DNA from: Compostimonas suwonensis
Lineage (GTDB): Bacteria > Actinomycetota > Actinomycetes > Actinomycetales > Microbacteriaceae
Length of the DNA: 64,000 bases
Assembly: GCF_002797855.1 (NCBI RefSeq)
Contig: NZ_PGFB01000007.1
Coordinates: 47,382-111,381 of the forward strand
Direction of reading: 5' to 3'
Below are positions 41,178-52,003 of this stretch, piece after piece. The position numbers and the translations under genes are program-made. A model generated the notes under the pieces. That model worked only from the letters and a program-made list of their open reading frames with translations. It made no database searches and was not told the origin of the DNA. How positions within the stretch are numbered: the stretch's first letter is position 1; each line of letters starts with the position of its first letter.

Positions 41178-42770
41178 CTACGACTCCGTGATGTCGATCT
41201 CGCGCAGCACATCGGCCTCGATGGCGATGCGCACCTTCTCGAGCAGGCCCTCCGGCGCGGGAGAGTCGACCGTGAGCACGCTCAGCGCCTGGCCGCCCGC
41301 CGCACGGCGCGCGATCTGCATACCCGCGATGTTGATGCCGGCCTCGCCGAACTCCTTGCCGTAGATCGCGACGATCCCCGGGCGGTCGGCGTAGAGCATC
41401 ACGATGAGGTGCTCGGCGATCGGCACCTCGACGTCGTAGCCGTTGATCTCGACGATCTTCTCGATCTGCTTGGTGCCCGTGAGGGTTCCGGAGACCGAGA
41501 TCTGCGAGCCGTCGCTGAGCGCTCCGCGCAGGGTCAGCAGGTTGCGGTACTCCTCGGAGACCGGGTCGGTGATGAGGCGAACCTCGAGGCCGCGCTGCTC
41601 CGCGAGCAGCGGGGCGTTGACGTAGGAGACCGTCTCGCTCACGACGTTCGTGAAGATGCCCTTGAGGGCGGCGAGCTTGAGCACGCTCACGTCGAACTCG
41701 ACGATCTCGCCGCGGATCTCGACATCCAGGCTCGTGAGAGGGCTCTCGGCGAGGCCCGAGAAGACCTGGCCGAGCTTCTCGATGAGCGGGATGCCGGGGC
41801 GCACGCTCGGGTCGATGACACCGCCCGCGACGTTGACGGCATCGGGCACGAGCTCGCCGGAGAGCGCGAGACGCACCGACTTCGCGACGGACACACCCGC
41901 CTTCTCCTGCGCCTCGTCGGTCGATGCGCCGAGGTGCGGCGTGACGATGATGTTCTCGAGGCCGAGCAGGCTCGAGTCGGTGGGCGGCTCGCTCACGAAG
42001 ACGTCGAGGCCGGCGCCCGCGATCGTGCCCGCGGTGAGAGCGGCGGCGAGGGCCGTCTCGTCGATGAGGCCGCCGCGCGCGACGTTGACGATGAAGGCGG
42101 TCGGCTTCATGAGCGCGAGCTGCGCCTCGCCGATCATGCCCGTGGTCTCAGGCGTCTTCGGCATGTGGATCGTGATGAAGTCCGACTGCGCGAGCAGCTC
42201 GTCGAGCGTCACGAGGGTCACCCCGAGCTGCTGGGCGCGGGCCGAGGTCACATAGGGGTCGTAGGCGATGACGTTCGTTCCGAAGGCCTGCATACGCGCG
42301 GTGATGAGCGCGCCGATGCGGCCGAGGCCGATGATGCCGATCGTCTTCTCGTAGAGTTCGACACCCGTGTACTTCGAGCGCTTCCACTGGCCCTGGGCGA
42401 GGGCGTTGTGGGCCGCGGGGATGTGGCGGGCGAGGCTCAGGATGTGGCCGACGGTCAGCTCGGCCGCCGAGATGATGTTCGAGGTCGGCGCGTTGACGAC
42501 CATGACTCCGGCCTGGGTGGCCGCCTTGATGTCGACGTTGTCGAGGCCGACGCCGGCACGGGCGATGACCTTGAGGTTCGGAGCCGCCGCGAGGGCCTCG
42601 GCGTCGACCTTCGTCGCGGAGCGCACGAGGATGGCGTCGGCGGTCTGGAGCGCGGAGAGCAGCGCGGGCCGGTCCGTGCCGTCGACGGACACGATCTCGA
42701 AGTCGGGCCCGAGGGCGTCGACGGTGGCGGGAGACAATTCTTCGGCGATCAGCACGACCGGTTTTGACAC
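41178..42770 (-). CDS. serA: D-3-phosphoglycerate dehydrogenase
   Basis: A 530-residue long-form (type I) PGDH with a GTG start. Seen: GIIGLGRIGALI (NAD), NVARGGLIDE, the catalytic His in VTPHLGAST, then an intervening domain (about residues 315-450) and a C-terminal ACT domain (IVMLYADRPGIVAIYGKEFG). It starts serine synthesis by oxidising 3-phosphoglycerate; the ACT domain usually gives feedback inhibition by serine. It stands alone between the membrane-protein pair and leuB. Confidence 0.97.
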   Translation of the reverse strand: MSKPVVLIAEELSPATVDALGPDFEIVSVDGTDRPALLSALQTADAILVRSATKVDAEALAAAPNLKVIARAGVGLDNVDIKAATQAGVMVVNAPTSNIISAAELTVGHILSLARHIPAAHNALAQGQWKRSKYTGVELYEKTIGIIGLGRIGALITARMQAFGTNVIAYDPYVTSARAQQLGVTLVTLDELLAQSDFITIHMPKTPETTGMIGEAQLALMKPTAFIVNVARGGLIDETALAAALTAGTIAGAGLDVFVSEPPTDSSLLGLENIIVTPHLGASTDEAQEKAGVSVAKSVRLALSGELVPDAVNVAGGVIDPSVRPGIPLIEKLGQVFSGLAESPLTSLDVEIRGEIVEFDVSVLKLAALKGIFTNVVSETVSYVNAPLLAEQRGLEVRLITDPVSEEYRNLLTLRGALSDGSQISVSGTLTGTKQIEKIVEINGYDVEVPIAEHLIVMLYADRPGIVAIYGKEFGEAGINIAGMQIARRAAGGQALSVLTVDSPAPEGLLEKVRIAIEADVLREIDITES

Positions 42771-42900
42771 GGAACGGACCCTTCAGGTCGGAACGGGGTG
42801 AATGACGCGCCGCTCAACCGTGGGGGCGCAGTCCCTTCACACTTTAGTGGAGGCGCGCGCTCGCTCCGCGCCACGGGGGCGCTCCCGGCATCCGCTCGCA

Positions 42901-42960
42901 CGCGAGTCGCGTCGAACCGTTCCCCAGAGCTGCGTTTTCGACGGTTTGGCGCGACTCGCG
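42901..42960. terminator. Hairpin downstream of the membrane-protein pair
   Basis: Two 20-nt arms (42901-42920, 42941-42960) pair at 18 of 20 positions around a 20-nt loop, just after the stop of the minus-strand gene at 42981. A CGCCTCAG unit repeats three times between hairpin and stop. There is no T-run. Confidence 0.55.
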
Positions 42961-42980
42961 CGCCTCAGCGCCTCAGCGCC

Positions 42981-43415
42981 TCAGGAGATGAGCGCGCCGA
43001 AACCGAAGATCGTCACGAGCGAGAGCGAGAGGGCGGCGACGAGGCACAGGCCGGCGAACAGGATGCCGGCACGGGGCAGTGTCGCGCGCCCGCGACCCAG
43101 CCAGACGGCGAGCACGAAGACGACGACCGGCAGCAGGAGGCCGCCGATGAGCACGATCCAGCCGACCGGGCTGACGCTCGTGCCGAGGCCGGCGGCACCG
43201 GAGGTGACGCCCACGAGGTTGCCGACGGCCTCCCAGACGTCGTAGGCGTAGAACAGGCCGAAGACCGCCGCGACGGCGCCCACGAGCCAGGGCGCCGGCT
43301 CTTTCGCCGCGGTCTCGATCGACTCGTGCACGGGGGTGTGCTCGGACGGGCTCGCTGTCATGCCGGGCAGGTTCTCCGGGTTCTCCGGGTTCTCCGGGTT
43401 CGTCGCGTCGGTCAT
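42981..43415 (-). CDS. Small membrane protein with NPE repeats, function unknown
   Basis: A 144-residue protein whose ATG overlaps the upstream stop by four bases. The soluble N-terminus has NPENPENPENLP, made by a 9-bp DNA repeat (TTCTCCGGG on the plus strand). Three to four hydrophobic segments follow (LVGAVAAVFGLFYAYDVW; WIVLIGGLLLPVVVFVLAVW; LFAGLCLVAALSLSLVTIFG). No family recognised. Translationally coupled to the other membrane protein gene. Confidence 0.7.
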   Translation of the reverse strand: MTDATNPENPENPENLPGMTASPSEHTPVHESIETAAKEPAPWLVGAVAAVFGLFYAYDVWEAVGNLVGVTSGAAGLGTSVSPVGWIVLIGGLLLPVVVFVLAVWLGRGRATLPRAGILFAGLCLVAALSLSLVTIFGFGALIS

Positions 43416-44014
43416 ACCGCCCCCAGCCCGAGGATGAACGGCCAGGGCGCGAGCAGCGGCACACCCAGCAGAAGCCACAGCACGCGGGCGCGGACGGAGT
43501 CGCGGGTGAGCCAGATCGTCACGAAGAACCAGACGACGGGGGCGGCCATCGCCAGCCACTCCCCCAGAACGAACATCCCCTGGGCGACGGCGTCGGAGAA
43601 GACGAAGACGCCGGCGAGCCTCTGCACGGCGACCGCCCAGCCGATGGTGAAGAGCAGGTAGACGCCGCCGAGCACCCCCAGTGTCACGAGCAGCACCGAG
43701 CTCGTCTGCGGCGGAAGGTCGTCGTCGGCATCCGGGGCGGAGCCCTCGACGTCGGGGGCCTCGAAGCCCGAGTCCTCCACCTCACGGTCTTCGACGTCAG
43801 AGTCCCCGACGGCGGACTCCCCGACGCCAGACTCTTCGACGGCGGGACCCTCCGCGATCCGGCCCTCGAGGCGGGAACCGGCGGCAGGTTCGGCGGGAGG
43901 CCCGGCGGTGCCGGGCGCGACCGGTGCCGCCGCGGCATCCCGCGTCTTCGACACCAGCGTCGGATCGTCGTCGCCCGCCCAGCTCAGGGCGTCGTCGTCA
44001 CGGTCGTTGCTCAC
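43412..44014 (-). CDS. Membrane protein with long acidic cytoplasmic tail, function unknown
   Basis: A 200-residue protein with a GTG start at 44014. Residues about 1-95 are disordered and acidic with degenerate repeats (VEESGVGES, VGDSDVEDREVED); then three hydrophobic segments (VLLVTLGVLGGVYLLFTIGW, MFVLGEWLAMAAPVVWFFVT and WLLLGVPLLAPWPFILGLG). Coupled to the next gene. Tandem CACGTG units lie upstream of the start. Function unknown. Confidence 0.7.
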   Translation of the reverse strand: MSNDRDDDALSWAGDDDPTLVSKTRDAAAAPVAPGTAGPPAEPAAGSRLEGRIAEGPAVEESGVGESAVGDSDVEDREVEDSGFEAPDVEGSAPDADDDLPPQTSSVLLVTLGVLGGVYLLFTIGWAVAVQRLAGVFVFSDAVAQGMFVLGEWLAMAAPVVWFFVTIWLTRDSVRARVLWLLLGVPLLAPWPFILGLGAV

Positions 44015-44063
44015 CACTCCACGGTACCGTCTCCGCCTTTGCGTCAGCCGACCACGGCAGCAT

Positions 44064-44114
44064 CGCCACGTGCCGCACTGTGCCGCCACGTGCCGCACTG
44101 TGCCGCCACGTGCC
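44064..44114. repeat. 20-bp tandem repeat with three CACGTG palindromes
   Basis: The 20-bp unit CGCCACGTGCCGCACTGTGC occurs at 44064-44083 and 44084-44103, with a partial third copy from 44104. CACGTG recurs at 44067, 44087 and 44107, on the same helix face. It is about 50-100 bp upstream of the GTG at 44014, so it could be a regulatory array. Confidence 0.75.
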
Positions 44115-44146
44115 ATCCCGTGTCGTCCTGTGGACCGCGAAAACAC

Positions 44147-44203
44147 GATCGAGCCCGCCGGGCCCACCCGGAGAACTCCGGGCAGACCTCGACGGGCTCG
44201 ATC
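44147..44203 (-). terminator. Nested hairpin terminator after ilvC
   Basis: Outer arms GATCGAGCCCG (44147-44157) and CGGGCTCGATC (44193-44203) are perfect; an inner hairpin CCCGGAG-AA-CTCCGGG spans 44167-44182. It lies 45 bp after the ilvC stop on the minus strand. Confidence 0.7.
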
Positions 44204-44247
44204 GATGACGCGAACCGGCGAAGGCCGGCGAACGGGTACCGCGAGGA

Positions 44248-45363
<1,116 letters not shown>

Positions 45364-45870
45364 TCAGTTCTTGTAGACGCGCTCGGTGATCGACTTCGAG
45401 CCGCGGCCGATCGCGAGCAGGCCGGACTGCGCGAGCTCCTTGATGCCGTACGGCTCCAAGACCTTGAGCAGCGCGTTGGTCTTGCCGGAGTCGCCCGTGA
45501 CCTCGATGACGAGGGCGTCGGTCGCGACATCCACGACCCGAGCGCGGAACAGGTTGACGGCCTCGAGCACCTGCGACCTGGTCGTGTTGTCGACGCGCAC
45601 CTTGATGAGCAGGTGCTCGCGCTGCACCGACTGGGTCGGGTCGAGCTCGACGATCTTGATCACGTTGATGAGCTTGTTGAGCTGCTTGGTGACCTGCTCG
45701 AGCGGCAGCTCCTCGACGTCGACGACGACGGTGATGCGCGAGAGGCCCTCGATCTCGCTCGTGCCCACGGCGAGCGACTCGATGTTGAAGCCGCGACGGG
45801 CGAAGAGCCCGGCGACACGGGTCAGGATGCCCGGCTTGTCCTCGACGAGGAGGGAGAGAACGTGGCTCAT
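45364..45870 (-). CDS. ilvN: Acetolactate synthase small (regulatory) subunit
   Basis: A 168-residue protein with an N-terminal ACT domain (VLSLLVEDKPGILTRVAGLF) and the ALS_ss C-terminal domain (RSQVLEAVNLFRARVVD). It activates the catalytic subunit and gives valine feedback control. It starts 3 bp after the ilvB stop, so it is coupled to it. Confidence 0.97.
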   Translation of the reverse strand: MSHVLSLLVEDKPGILTRVAGLFARRGFNIESLAVGTSEIEGLSRITVVVDVEELPLEQVTKQLNKLINVIKIVELDPTQSVQREHLLIKVRVDNTTRSQVLEAVNLFRARVVDVATDALVIEVTGDSGKTNALLKVLEPYGIKELAQSGLLAIGRGSKSITERVYKN

Positions 45871-45873
45871 GGT

Positions 45874-47688
45874 CTACTCCTCATCCCAGGCGGGGCTGTG
45901 ATCGATGGCGTACTGGATGTAGTTGTTGCTCACGCCCTGCGGCACCATCGGCCAGACCATGGCGTCGGCGCTCACGACGAAGTCGATCACCACGGGGCGG
46001 TCGTTCGTCTCGAGGGCGAGCTTGATCGCGGCATCCACCTCGTCCGGCTTCGTCACGCGGATGCCGAGGGCTCCGTAGGCCTCGGCGAGCTTGACGAAGT
46101 CGGGCACCCGGATGGTGTCGTGCCCCGTGTTGAGGTCGGTGTTCGAGTAGCGGCCGTTGTAGAACAGCGTCTGCCACTGGCGCACCATGCCGAGCGAGGA
46201 GTTGTTGATGATCGCGACCTTGATCGGGATGTTGTTGATCGTGCAGGTCGCGAGCTCCTGATTGGTCATCTGGAAGCATCCGTCGCCGTCGATCGCCCAG
46301 ACGTCGCGCTCGGGCTGGGCGACCTTCGCGCCCATGGCCGCGGGGACCGAGTAGCCCATCGTTCCCGCACCGCCCGAGTTGAGCCAGGCGTTGGGGCGCT
46401 CGTACTTGATGAACTGCGCCGACCACATCTGGTGCTGGCCGACGCCCGCGGCGAAGACGCCCTCGGGGCCGGTGAGCTCGCCGATCCGCTGGATGACGTA
46501 CTGCGGCGCCATGTGGCCGTCGCTCGGCTCGGAGTAGCCCAGGGGGAACTCGGAGCGCAGCCCGTCGAGGTAGGCCCACCACTCGGTGAAGTCGGGGGCG
46601 CTCAGCGCCTTCGTCTCGCGGTAGGCCACCACGAGGTCGGCGATGACGTCTTTCGCGTCGCCCACGATGGGCACGTCGGCCTGCCGGATCTTGCCGATCT
46701 CGGCCGGGTCGACGTCGACGTGCACGACCTTGGCCTTGGGGGCGAAGAGCGAGGCCTTGCCGGTGACCCGGTCGTCGAAGCGCGCGCCGAGCGAGACGAT
46801 GAGGTCGGACTCCTGCAGGGCGAGCACCGCGGGAACGGTGCCGTGCATACCCGGCATTCCCAGGTTGAGCTCGTGCGAGTCGGGGAACGCGCCGCGAGCC
46901 ATGAGCGTCGTGACGACGGGCGCACCGATCTCGTTCGCGAGCTCCAGCAGCTCCTGCGAGGCCCGGGCCCGCACGACGCCGCCGCCCACGTAGAGCACCG
47001 GCTTCTTCGCGTCGACGAGCAGCTGGGCCGCCGCCTGGATCTGCTTGCCGTGCGCCTTCGTGACCGGCCGGTAGCCGGGCAGGTCGAACTTGGGCGGCCA
47101 GACGCTGAAGTTGAACGGCGCCGAATCCTGCTGCGCGTCTTTGGTGATGTCGACGAGCACGGGGCCGGGGCGACCGCTGCCGGCGATGTGGTACGCCTCG
47201 GCGATCGCCTGCGGGATGTCCTCCGGCCGGGTCACGAGGAAGCTGTGCTTCGTGATCGGCATCGTGATGCCCACGATGTCGGCCTCCTGGAAGGCGTCCG
47301 TACCCATCAGGGTCGAGAAGACCTGGCCGGTGATGGCGAGCATGGGCACGGAGTCCATGTAGGCGTCCGCGATCGCCGTGACGAGGTTGGTGGCGCCGGG
47401 TCCGGAGGTCGCGATGCACACGCCGACCCGGCCGCTGGATGCCGCGTAGCCCTCGGCCGCGTGACCGGCGCCCTGCTCGTGGCGCACCAGGATGTGGCGG
47501 ATCTTCGTGCTGTCCATGAGCGGATCGTAGACGGGGAGGATCGCACCGCCGGGGAGACCGAAGACGTCGGTGACCCCGAGGAGCTCGAGCGTGCGGACGA
47601 CCGCCTCGGCTCCGGTGAGGATTTCAGGCTCGGACGCGGGGCGGCCGGGCTTCGTGGATGGAGGCACGGGTAATGATTCCGTGGACAT
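45874..47688 (-). CDS. ilvB: Acetolactate synthase large (catalytic) subunit
   Basis: A 604-residue ThDP enzyme from the ATG at 47688 (the longer frame adds a lead that runs to the ilvD end). Seen: [16 protein letters not shown], the catalytic Glu in [15 protein letters not shown], the central FAD/transhydrogenase-like domain, and the ThDP motif [15 protein letters not shown]...NN. It joins two pyruvates, or pyruvate and 2-oxobutyrate. 43 bp after ilvD; no leader-peptide attenuator is visible in that gap. Confidence 0.97.
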   Translation of the reverse strand: MSTESLPVPPSTKPGRPASEPEILTGAEAVVRTLELLGVTDVFGLPGGAILPVYDPLMDSTKIRHILVRHEQGAGHAAEGYAASSGRVGVCIATSGPGATNLVTAIADAYMDSVPMLAITGQVFSTLMGTDAFQEADIVGITMPITKHSFLVTRPEDIPQAIAEAYHIAGSGRPGPVLVDITKDAQQDSAPFNFSVWPPKFDLPGYRPVTKAHGKQIQAAAQLLVDAKKPVLYVGGGVVRARASQELLELANEIGAPVVTTLMARGAFPDSHELNLGMPGMHGTVPAVLALQESDLIVSLGARFDDRVTGKASLFAPKAKVVHVDVDPAEIGKIRQADVPIVGDAKDVIADLVVAYRETKALSAPDFTEWWAYLDGLRSEFPLGYSEPSDGHMAPQYVIQRIGELTGPEGVFAAGVGQHQMWSAQFIKYERPNAWLNSGGAGTMGYSVPAAMGAKVAQPERDVWAIDGDGCFQMTNQELATCTINNIPIKVAIINNSSLGMVRQWQTLFYNGRYSNTDLNTGHDTIRVPDFVKLAEAYGALGIRVTKPDEVDAAIKLALETNDRPVVIDFVVSADAMVWPMVPQGVSNNYIQYAIDHSPAWDEE

Positions 47689-47731
47689 CGAGTTCCCTTG
47701 AGACGTGGTGATGGTGGATGGAGGCGCAGAG

Positions 47732-49426
47732 CTACCCGGTGACCGCGCCTTCCGCTGCGGAATGCACGAGCTTCGAGTACTTTGCGAGAACGCCACGGGT
47801 ATAGCGCGGTGGGAGAGGAGCCCAGCCTTCTCGGCGAGCTGCTAGCTCAGCGGGGTCGACCAGTAGGTCGAGCGAGCGAGCTGCGATATCGACCCGTATT
47901 AGATCACCATCGCGCACGAAGGCAATGGGACCTGCGTCCACTGCTTCGGGTGCTATGTGGCCGATGCACAGTCCGGTTGTGCCGCCTGAGAATCGACCGT
48001 CGGTCAATAATAGTACATCCTTGCCGAGGCCCGCGCCCTTGATGGCCGCGGTGATGGCGAGCATCTCGCGCATGCCGGGGCCGCCCTTGGGGCCCTCGTA
48101 GCGGATGACGACGACGTCGCCCTTGTTGATCGCGCCCTCGGTGAGGGCGTCCATCGCCGCGCGCTCGCGCTCGAAGACGCGCGCCGGGCCCGTGAAGGTC
48201 TCGAGGTCGAAGCCCGCGGTCTTCACGACGGCGCCGTCCGGAGCGAACGACCCGCTGAGGATCGTGAGGCCGCCGGTCTTGTGGATGGGGTTGTCGAGCG
48301 TTCGGATGACCTCGCCGTCGAGCGGGTCGATCGTCATCTCGGCGAGGTTCTCGGCGACGGTCTTGCCCGTGACGGTGAGCGCGTCGCCGTGCAGCAGGCC
48401 CGCGTCGAGCAGCGCCTTCATCACGGCCGGCACGCCGCCGTGGCGGTCGACGTCGTTCATGACGTACTTGCCGAAGGGCTTGAGGTCGCCGATGTGCGGA
48501 ACCTTGTCGCCGATGCGGTTGAAGTCGTCGAGGGTGAGCTCGACCTCGGCCTCGTTCGCGATCGCGAGCAGGTGCAGCACGACGTTGGTCGAGCCGCCGA
48601 AGGCCATCGCGACGGCGATGGCGTTCTCGAAGGCCTTCTTGGTGAGGATGTCGCGGGTCGTGATGCCGAGACGCAGCAGGTTGACGACGGCCTCGCCGCT
48701 GCGGTGCGCGAAGTAGTCGCGGCGGCGGTCGGCCGCCGCCGGCGAGGCCGAGCCCGGCAGGCTCATGCCCAGGGCCTCGGCGACGCTCGCCATGGTGTTG
48801 GCCGTGTACATGCCTCCGCAGGCACCTTCGCCGGGGGCGAAGGCGCACTCGATGCGCTTCGCGTCCTCCGTCGACATCCGGCCGGCCTTGACGGCGCCGA
48901 CCGCCTCGAAGGAGTCGATGATCGTGACGTCTTTCTCGGTGCCGTCGCTGAGCTTGACCCAGCCCGGCGCGATCGAGCCCGCGTAGAGGAAGACGGAGGC
49001 GAGGTCGAGGCGCGCGGCGGCCATGAGCATCCCGGGCAGCGACTTGTCGCATCCCGCGAGGAGAATGGATCCGTCGAGGCGCTCGGCCATCATGACGGTC
49101 TCGACCGAGTCGGCGATGACCTCGCGCGAGACGAGCGAGAAGTGCATGCCCTCGTGCCCCATCGAGATGCCGTCGGAGACCGAGATGGTGCCGAACTGCA
49201 GGGGGTAGCCGCCACCCGAGTGCACGCCCTCCTTCGACGCCTGCGCGAGGCGGTCGAGCGAGAGGTTGCACGGGGTGATCTCGTTCCACGAGCTCGCGAT
49301 TCCGATTTGGGGCTTGTCCCAATCGGCATCGCCCATGCCGACCGCACGGAGCATTCCGCGTGAGGTCGTGGCTTCGATACCGTCGGTGACGACGCGACTG
49401 CGTGGCTTCAGATCGATTTCCGGCAT
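47732..49426 (-). CDS. ilvD: Dihydroxy-acid dehydratase
   Basis: A 564-residue IlvD/Edd family enzyme of normal length. Seen: [15 protein letters not shown] with a cluster Cys, [14 protein letters not shown] with another, and [22 protein letters not shown] near the C-terminus with the catalytic Ser region. It dehydrates the dihydroxy acids in Val/Ile synthesis using an iron-sulfur cluster. Odd: the last ~90 codons (47732 to about 48017) use rare AT-rich codons (GTA CTA TTA TTG, ATA, CTA) that are absent from the rest of the gene; the protein sequence stays normal there. First of the ilvD-ilvB-ilvN-ilvC run. Confidence 0.97.
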   Translation of the reverse strand: MPEIDLKPRSRVVTDGIEATTSRGMLRAVGMGDADWDKPQIGIASSWNEITPCNLSLDRLAQASKEGVHSGGGYPLQFGTISVSDGISMGHEGMHFSLVSREVIADSVETVMMAERLDGSILLAGCDKSLPGMLMAAARLDLASVFLYAGSIAPGWVKLSDGTEKDVTIIDSFEAVGAVKAGRMSTEDAKRIECAFAPGEGACGGMYTANTMASVAEALGMSLPGSASPAAADRRRDYFAHRSGEAVVNLLRLGITTRDILTKKAFENAIAVAMAFGGSTNVVLHLLAIANEAEVELTLDDFNRIGDKVPHIGDLKPFGKYVMNDVDRHGGVPAVMKALLDAGLLHGDALTVTGKTVAENLAEMTIDPLDGEVIRTLDNPIHKTGGLTILSGSFAPDGAVVKTAGFDLETFTGPARVFERERAAMDALTEGAINKGDVVVIRYEGPKGGPGMREMLAITAAIKGAGLGKDVLLLTDGRFSGGTTGLCIGHIAPEAVDAGPIAFVRDGDLIRVDIAARSLDLLVDPAELAARREGWAPLPPRYTRGVLAKYSKLVHSAAEGAVTG

Positions 49427-49484
49427 GTTACGAGTCTAGAACCTCGAACAGCCCTCTTCGCTCAGCGCGGGAGGGGTCGCGGGC

Positions 49485-50279
49485 TCACCGCGGGAGCACG
49501 AGGCGGGCGCGGCTTTCGGCGAGCAGCCGCAGCACCTCGGCCATCGCCTCGGGGCCGGTCACGCGGAAGGCGGCGGCGGTCTCGCCCTCGCCCACCTTGA
49601 TGCCGACATCCCCCGCGCCGAGCGCCCGGAAGCCGTCTTCGTCGGTCACGTCGTCACCCGCGTAGAGCACGGCGGTCGCGCCCGTGAACTCGCGCAGCGC
49701 CGCGATCCCGTCGCCTTTCGTGGCCGAGCGCACGGCGAACTCGAGAACGTTCTTGCCGACGCGCGGCGTGAGCCCCCTGAAGGCGGCCTCGACCCGGATG
49801 CGCGCGAGCTCCTGCGCTGCGCGTGCGTCGTCCGCGGAGGAGAGCCGGGTGTGCAGCGCATAGCCCGCGGGCTTGCGCTCGACCCAGGCCCCGTCGAAGC
49901 CGTCGGCGACATCGCGGAGCGTCTGCTCGAGCCGCACGGCCGTCGCTTCCTCCTCTCCGGAGAGCGGAGGGTGCCGGTCGGCGTCGCCGAGCCTCAGCTC
50001 GACGCCGTGCGAGCCGACGAGCAAGACGGATGCCGGGGCCTCAGCGACCCGTTCGAGACTCTCGAGCGACCGCCCCGAGACGAGCGCCACCGATGTTCGC
50101 GGAAGCGCCTCGAGCGCGCGGAGCGCTGCCGCGCTCGCCGGGAGCGCCCGGGCCTCGTCGGGGGTGTCGACCTCGGGCGCGAGCGTGCCGTCGAAGTCGA
50201 GCGCCACGAGCACGTGCTCTGCACCGCCCAGCTCGGTGAGGGCGTCGCGCAGTGCTGCCGGGATCGCGCTGTCGCCCAC
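49485..50279 (-). CDS. otsB: Trehalose-6-phosphate phosphatase
   Basis: A 264-residue HAD phosphatase. Seen: the nucleophile motif LVALDFDGTLAP near residue 27, VSGRSLESL, and AVLYAGDDVTDEDGFRALG with the metal Asp residues. GTG start one base after the otsA stop; the frame extends further upstream only inside otsA. It dephosphorylates trehalose-6-phosphate made by OtsA. Confidence 0.95.
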   Translation of the reverse strand: MGDSAIPAALRDALTELGGAEHVLVALDFDGTLAPEVDTPDEARALPASAAALRALEALPRTSVALVSGRSLESLERVAEAPASVLLVGSHGVELRLGDADRHPPLSGEEEATAVRLEQTLRDVADGFDGAWVERKPAGYALHTRLSSADDARAAQELARIRVEAAFRGLTPRVGKNVLEFAVRSATKGDGIAALREFTGATAVLYAGDDVTDEDGFRALGAGDVGIKVGEGETAAAFRVTGPEAMAEVLRLLAESRARLVLPR

Positions 50280-50280
50280 C

Positions 50281-51843
50281 TCAGCTGCCGTCCCCACGGG
50301 CCGTGCGCGTCGCGGGATGCACGTTCGAGCTCGTGAACCGCGCCGAGCCGTTGACGAGCGTGTCGAGGAAGCTCTCCGACCATTTCGCGACGTCGTTCTC
50401 GAGCACCCGTTTGCGCAGGGCGCGCATTCGGCGCACACGCTCGGCGCGCGGCATCTCGACGGCCCGCATGATCGTGTCCTTGAGCCCGTCGATGTCGTGC
50501 GGGTTGATGAGCAGCGCCTGCTTGAGCTCGTCGGAGGCGCCCGCGAACTCGCTCAGGATGAGCACCCCGTCGTTGTCGTAGCGCACGGCCACGTACTCCT
50601 TCGCGACGAGGTTCATGCCGTCGCGCAGTGCGGTCACGAGCATCACGTCGGCCGCGAGGTACAGCGCGACCATCTCCTCGCGCGGATAGCCGTGGTGCAG
50701 GTAGTTGATCGCCTGGTGGCTGATCGTGCTGAAGTCGCCGTTGATGCGGCCGACCGTGAGCTCGATCTCGTCGCGCAGCAGCCGGTAGGTCTCCACCCGC
50801 TCCCGGCTGGGGCTCGCGACCTGCACGAGCGTCACGTCCTCGACCGAGATCCTGTCCTCGGCGAGCAGCTCGCCGAAGGCCTTGAGCCGGTGCCCGATGC
50901 CCTTCGTGTAGTCGAGGCGGTCGACGCCGAGCATGATCGTCTTCGGGTTGCCGAGGTCTTCGCGGATCTGACGGGCGCGCGCCTGGATGTCGGGGCGGCG
51001 CGCCATCTCCTCATAGCTCTGCGAGTCGATCGAGATCGGGAAGTGCTTGGCGACCACGGAGCGCACGACGTCTCCGCGTCGTGTCGTCATGACGCGGGCC
51101 GCGACCCCCGAGGGCAGTGTGTCCGGCCCGTCGCTCGAGACCGGCACGTCGATGAAGGTGCCGTGGGTGTTGTAGCCGAGCAGCCTGCGCACGGCGCGGG
51201 AGAAGTTGCCGGCATCCGCTGGTCTCTGGAATCCGATGACGTCGGCGCCGAGCAGCCCCTGGATGATCTGAGTGCGCCACGGCAGCTGGGAGTAGATGCC
51301 GTAGGCGGGGAACGGGATGTGGTTGAAGAAGCCGATCACGAGGTCGGGGCGCAGCTCGCGCAGGAGCCTCGGGACGAGCTGCAGCTGGTAGTCCTGCACC
51401 CAGACGACTCCGCCGGGGCTCGCGATCTCGGCGGCGGCCGCGGCGAACCGGCGGTTGACGTCGACGTAGCTCTCCCACCATTCGCGGTGGTAGGTCGGCG
51501 GCGCGATGACGTCGTGGTACAGCGGCCACAGCGTGTCGTTGGAGAAGCCCTCGTAGTACTCCTCGAGCTCCTGCGCGCTCAGGCGCACGGGGATGATGCG
51601 GATGCCGTCGTTGTCGAAGGGCTCGATGTCCTGGTCGGCGACACCGGGCCAGCCGACCCAGGCCCCGTCGTTCTCGCGCATGACCGGCTCGAGCGCGGTC
51701 ACGAGCCCGCCCGGCGAGGTGCGCCAGCTCGTGGTGCCGTCGTCGTCGGTCTGGTGGTCGACGGGTAGTCGGTTGGAGACGATGACGAGTCCGTAGACCT
51801 CGTTCTCCGCCCCCTCCGTTGCCTTCGCAGTCGTGTTCGAAAT
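50281..51843 (-). CDS. otsA: Trehalose-6-phosphate synthase, probable ATT start
   Basis: A GT20 glycosyltransferase. From the first conventional start (GTG at 51702) the protein is 473 residues but lacks the N-terminal strand VIVSNRLPVD, which forms part of the substrate site. That strand is encoded in frame just upstream, and the only possible start before the in-frame TGA is ATT at 51843, ten bases after GGAGGAG (51854-51860), giving 520 residues that begin MSNTTAKATEG. Other landmarks: WVQDYQLQLVPRLLRELRPD, FNHIPFP, LGVDRLDYTKGI, and ALRDGMNLVAKEYVA. It joins UDP-glucose (or another nucleotide glucose) to glucose-6-phosphate. A sequencing or real frameshift with the TTG at 51853 is the alternative. 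Confidence 0.85.
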   Translation of the reverse strand: MSNTTAKATEGAENEVYGLVIVSNRLPVDHQTDDDGTTSWRTSPGGLVTALEPVMRENDGAWVGWPGVADQDIEPFDNDGIRIIPVRLSAQELEEYYEGFSNDTLWPLYHDVIAPPTYHREWWESYVDVNRRFAAAAAEIASPGGVVWVQDYQLQLVPRLLRELRPDLVIGFFNHIPFPAYGIYSQLPWRTQIIQGLLGADVIGFQRPADAGNFSRAVRRLLGYNTHGTFIDVPVSSDGPDTLPSGVAARVMTTRRGDVVRSVVAKHFPISIDSQSYEEMARRPDIQARARQIREDLGNPKTIMLGVDRLDYTKGIGHRLKAFGELLAEDRISVEDVTLVQVASPSRERVETYRLLRDEIELTVGRINGDFSTISHQAINYLHHGYPREEMVALYLAADVMLVTALRDGMNLVAKEYVAVRYDNDGVLILSEFAGASDELKQALLINPHDIDGLKDTIMRAVEMPRAERVRRMRALRKRVLENDVAKWSESFLDTLVNGSARFTSSNVHPATRTARGDGS

Positions 51844-52003
51844 CGCCTGTCAACTCCTCCGGCTCGATACCTCATGGGGATCGTCCTCAGCGTATCAGCA
51901 GGCGGCGTGTGCGGATTCGTCGCTGTATGGATGCGTTCCCGACATGACCCCGACACACGATCGACACCCCGTATTCACAGGCCCCGACGGTAGAATCGAC
52001 GCG

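Noticed and set aside
47689..49484. Leader-peptide attenuator before ilvD or ilvB
   Set aside because: The gaps are only 43 and 58 bp and show no run of branched-chain codons with alternative hairpins.
51702..51704. GTG at 51702 as the otsA start
   Set aside because: Would remove the conserved SNRLPVD strand, and no ribosome site lies upstream of it.
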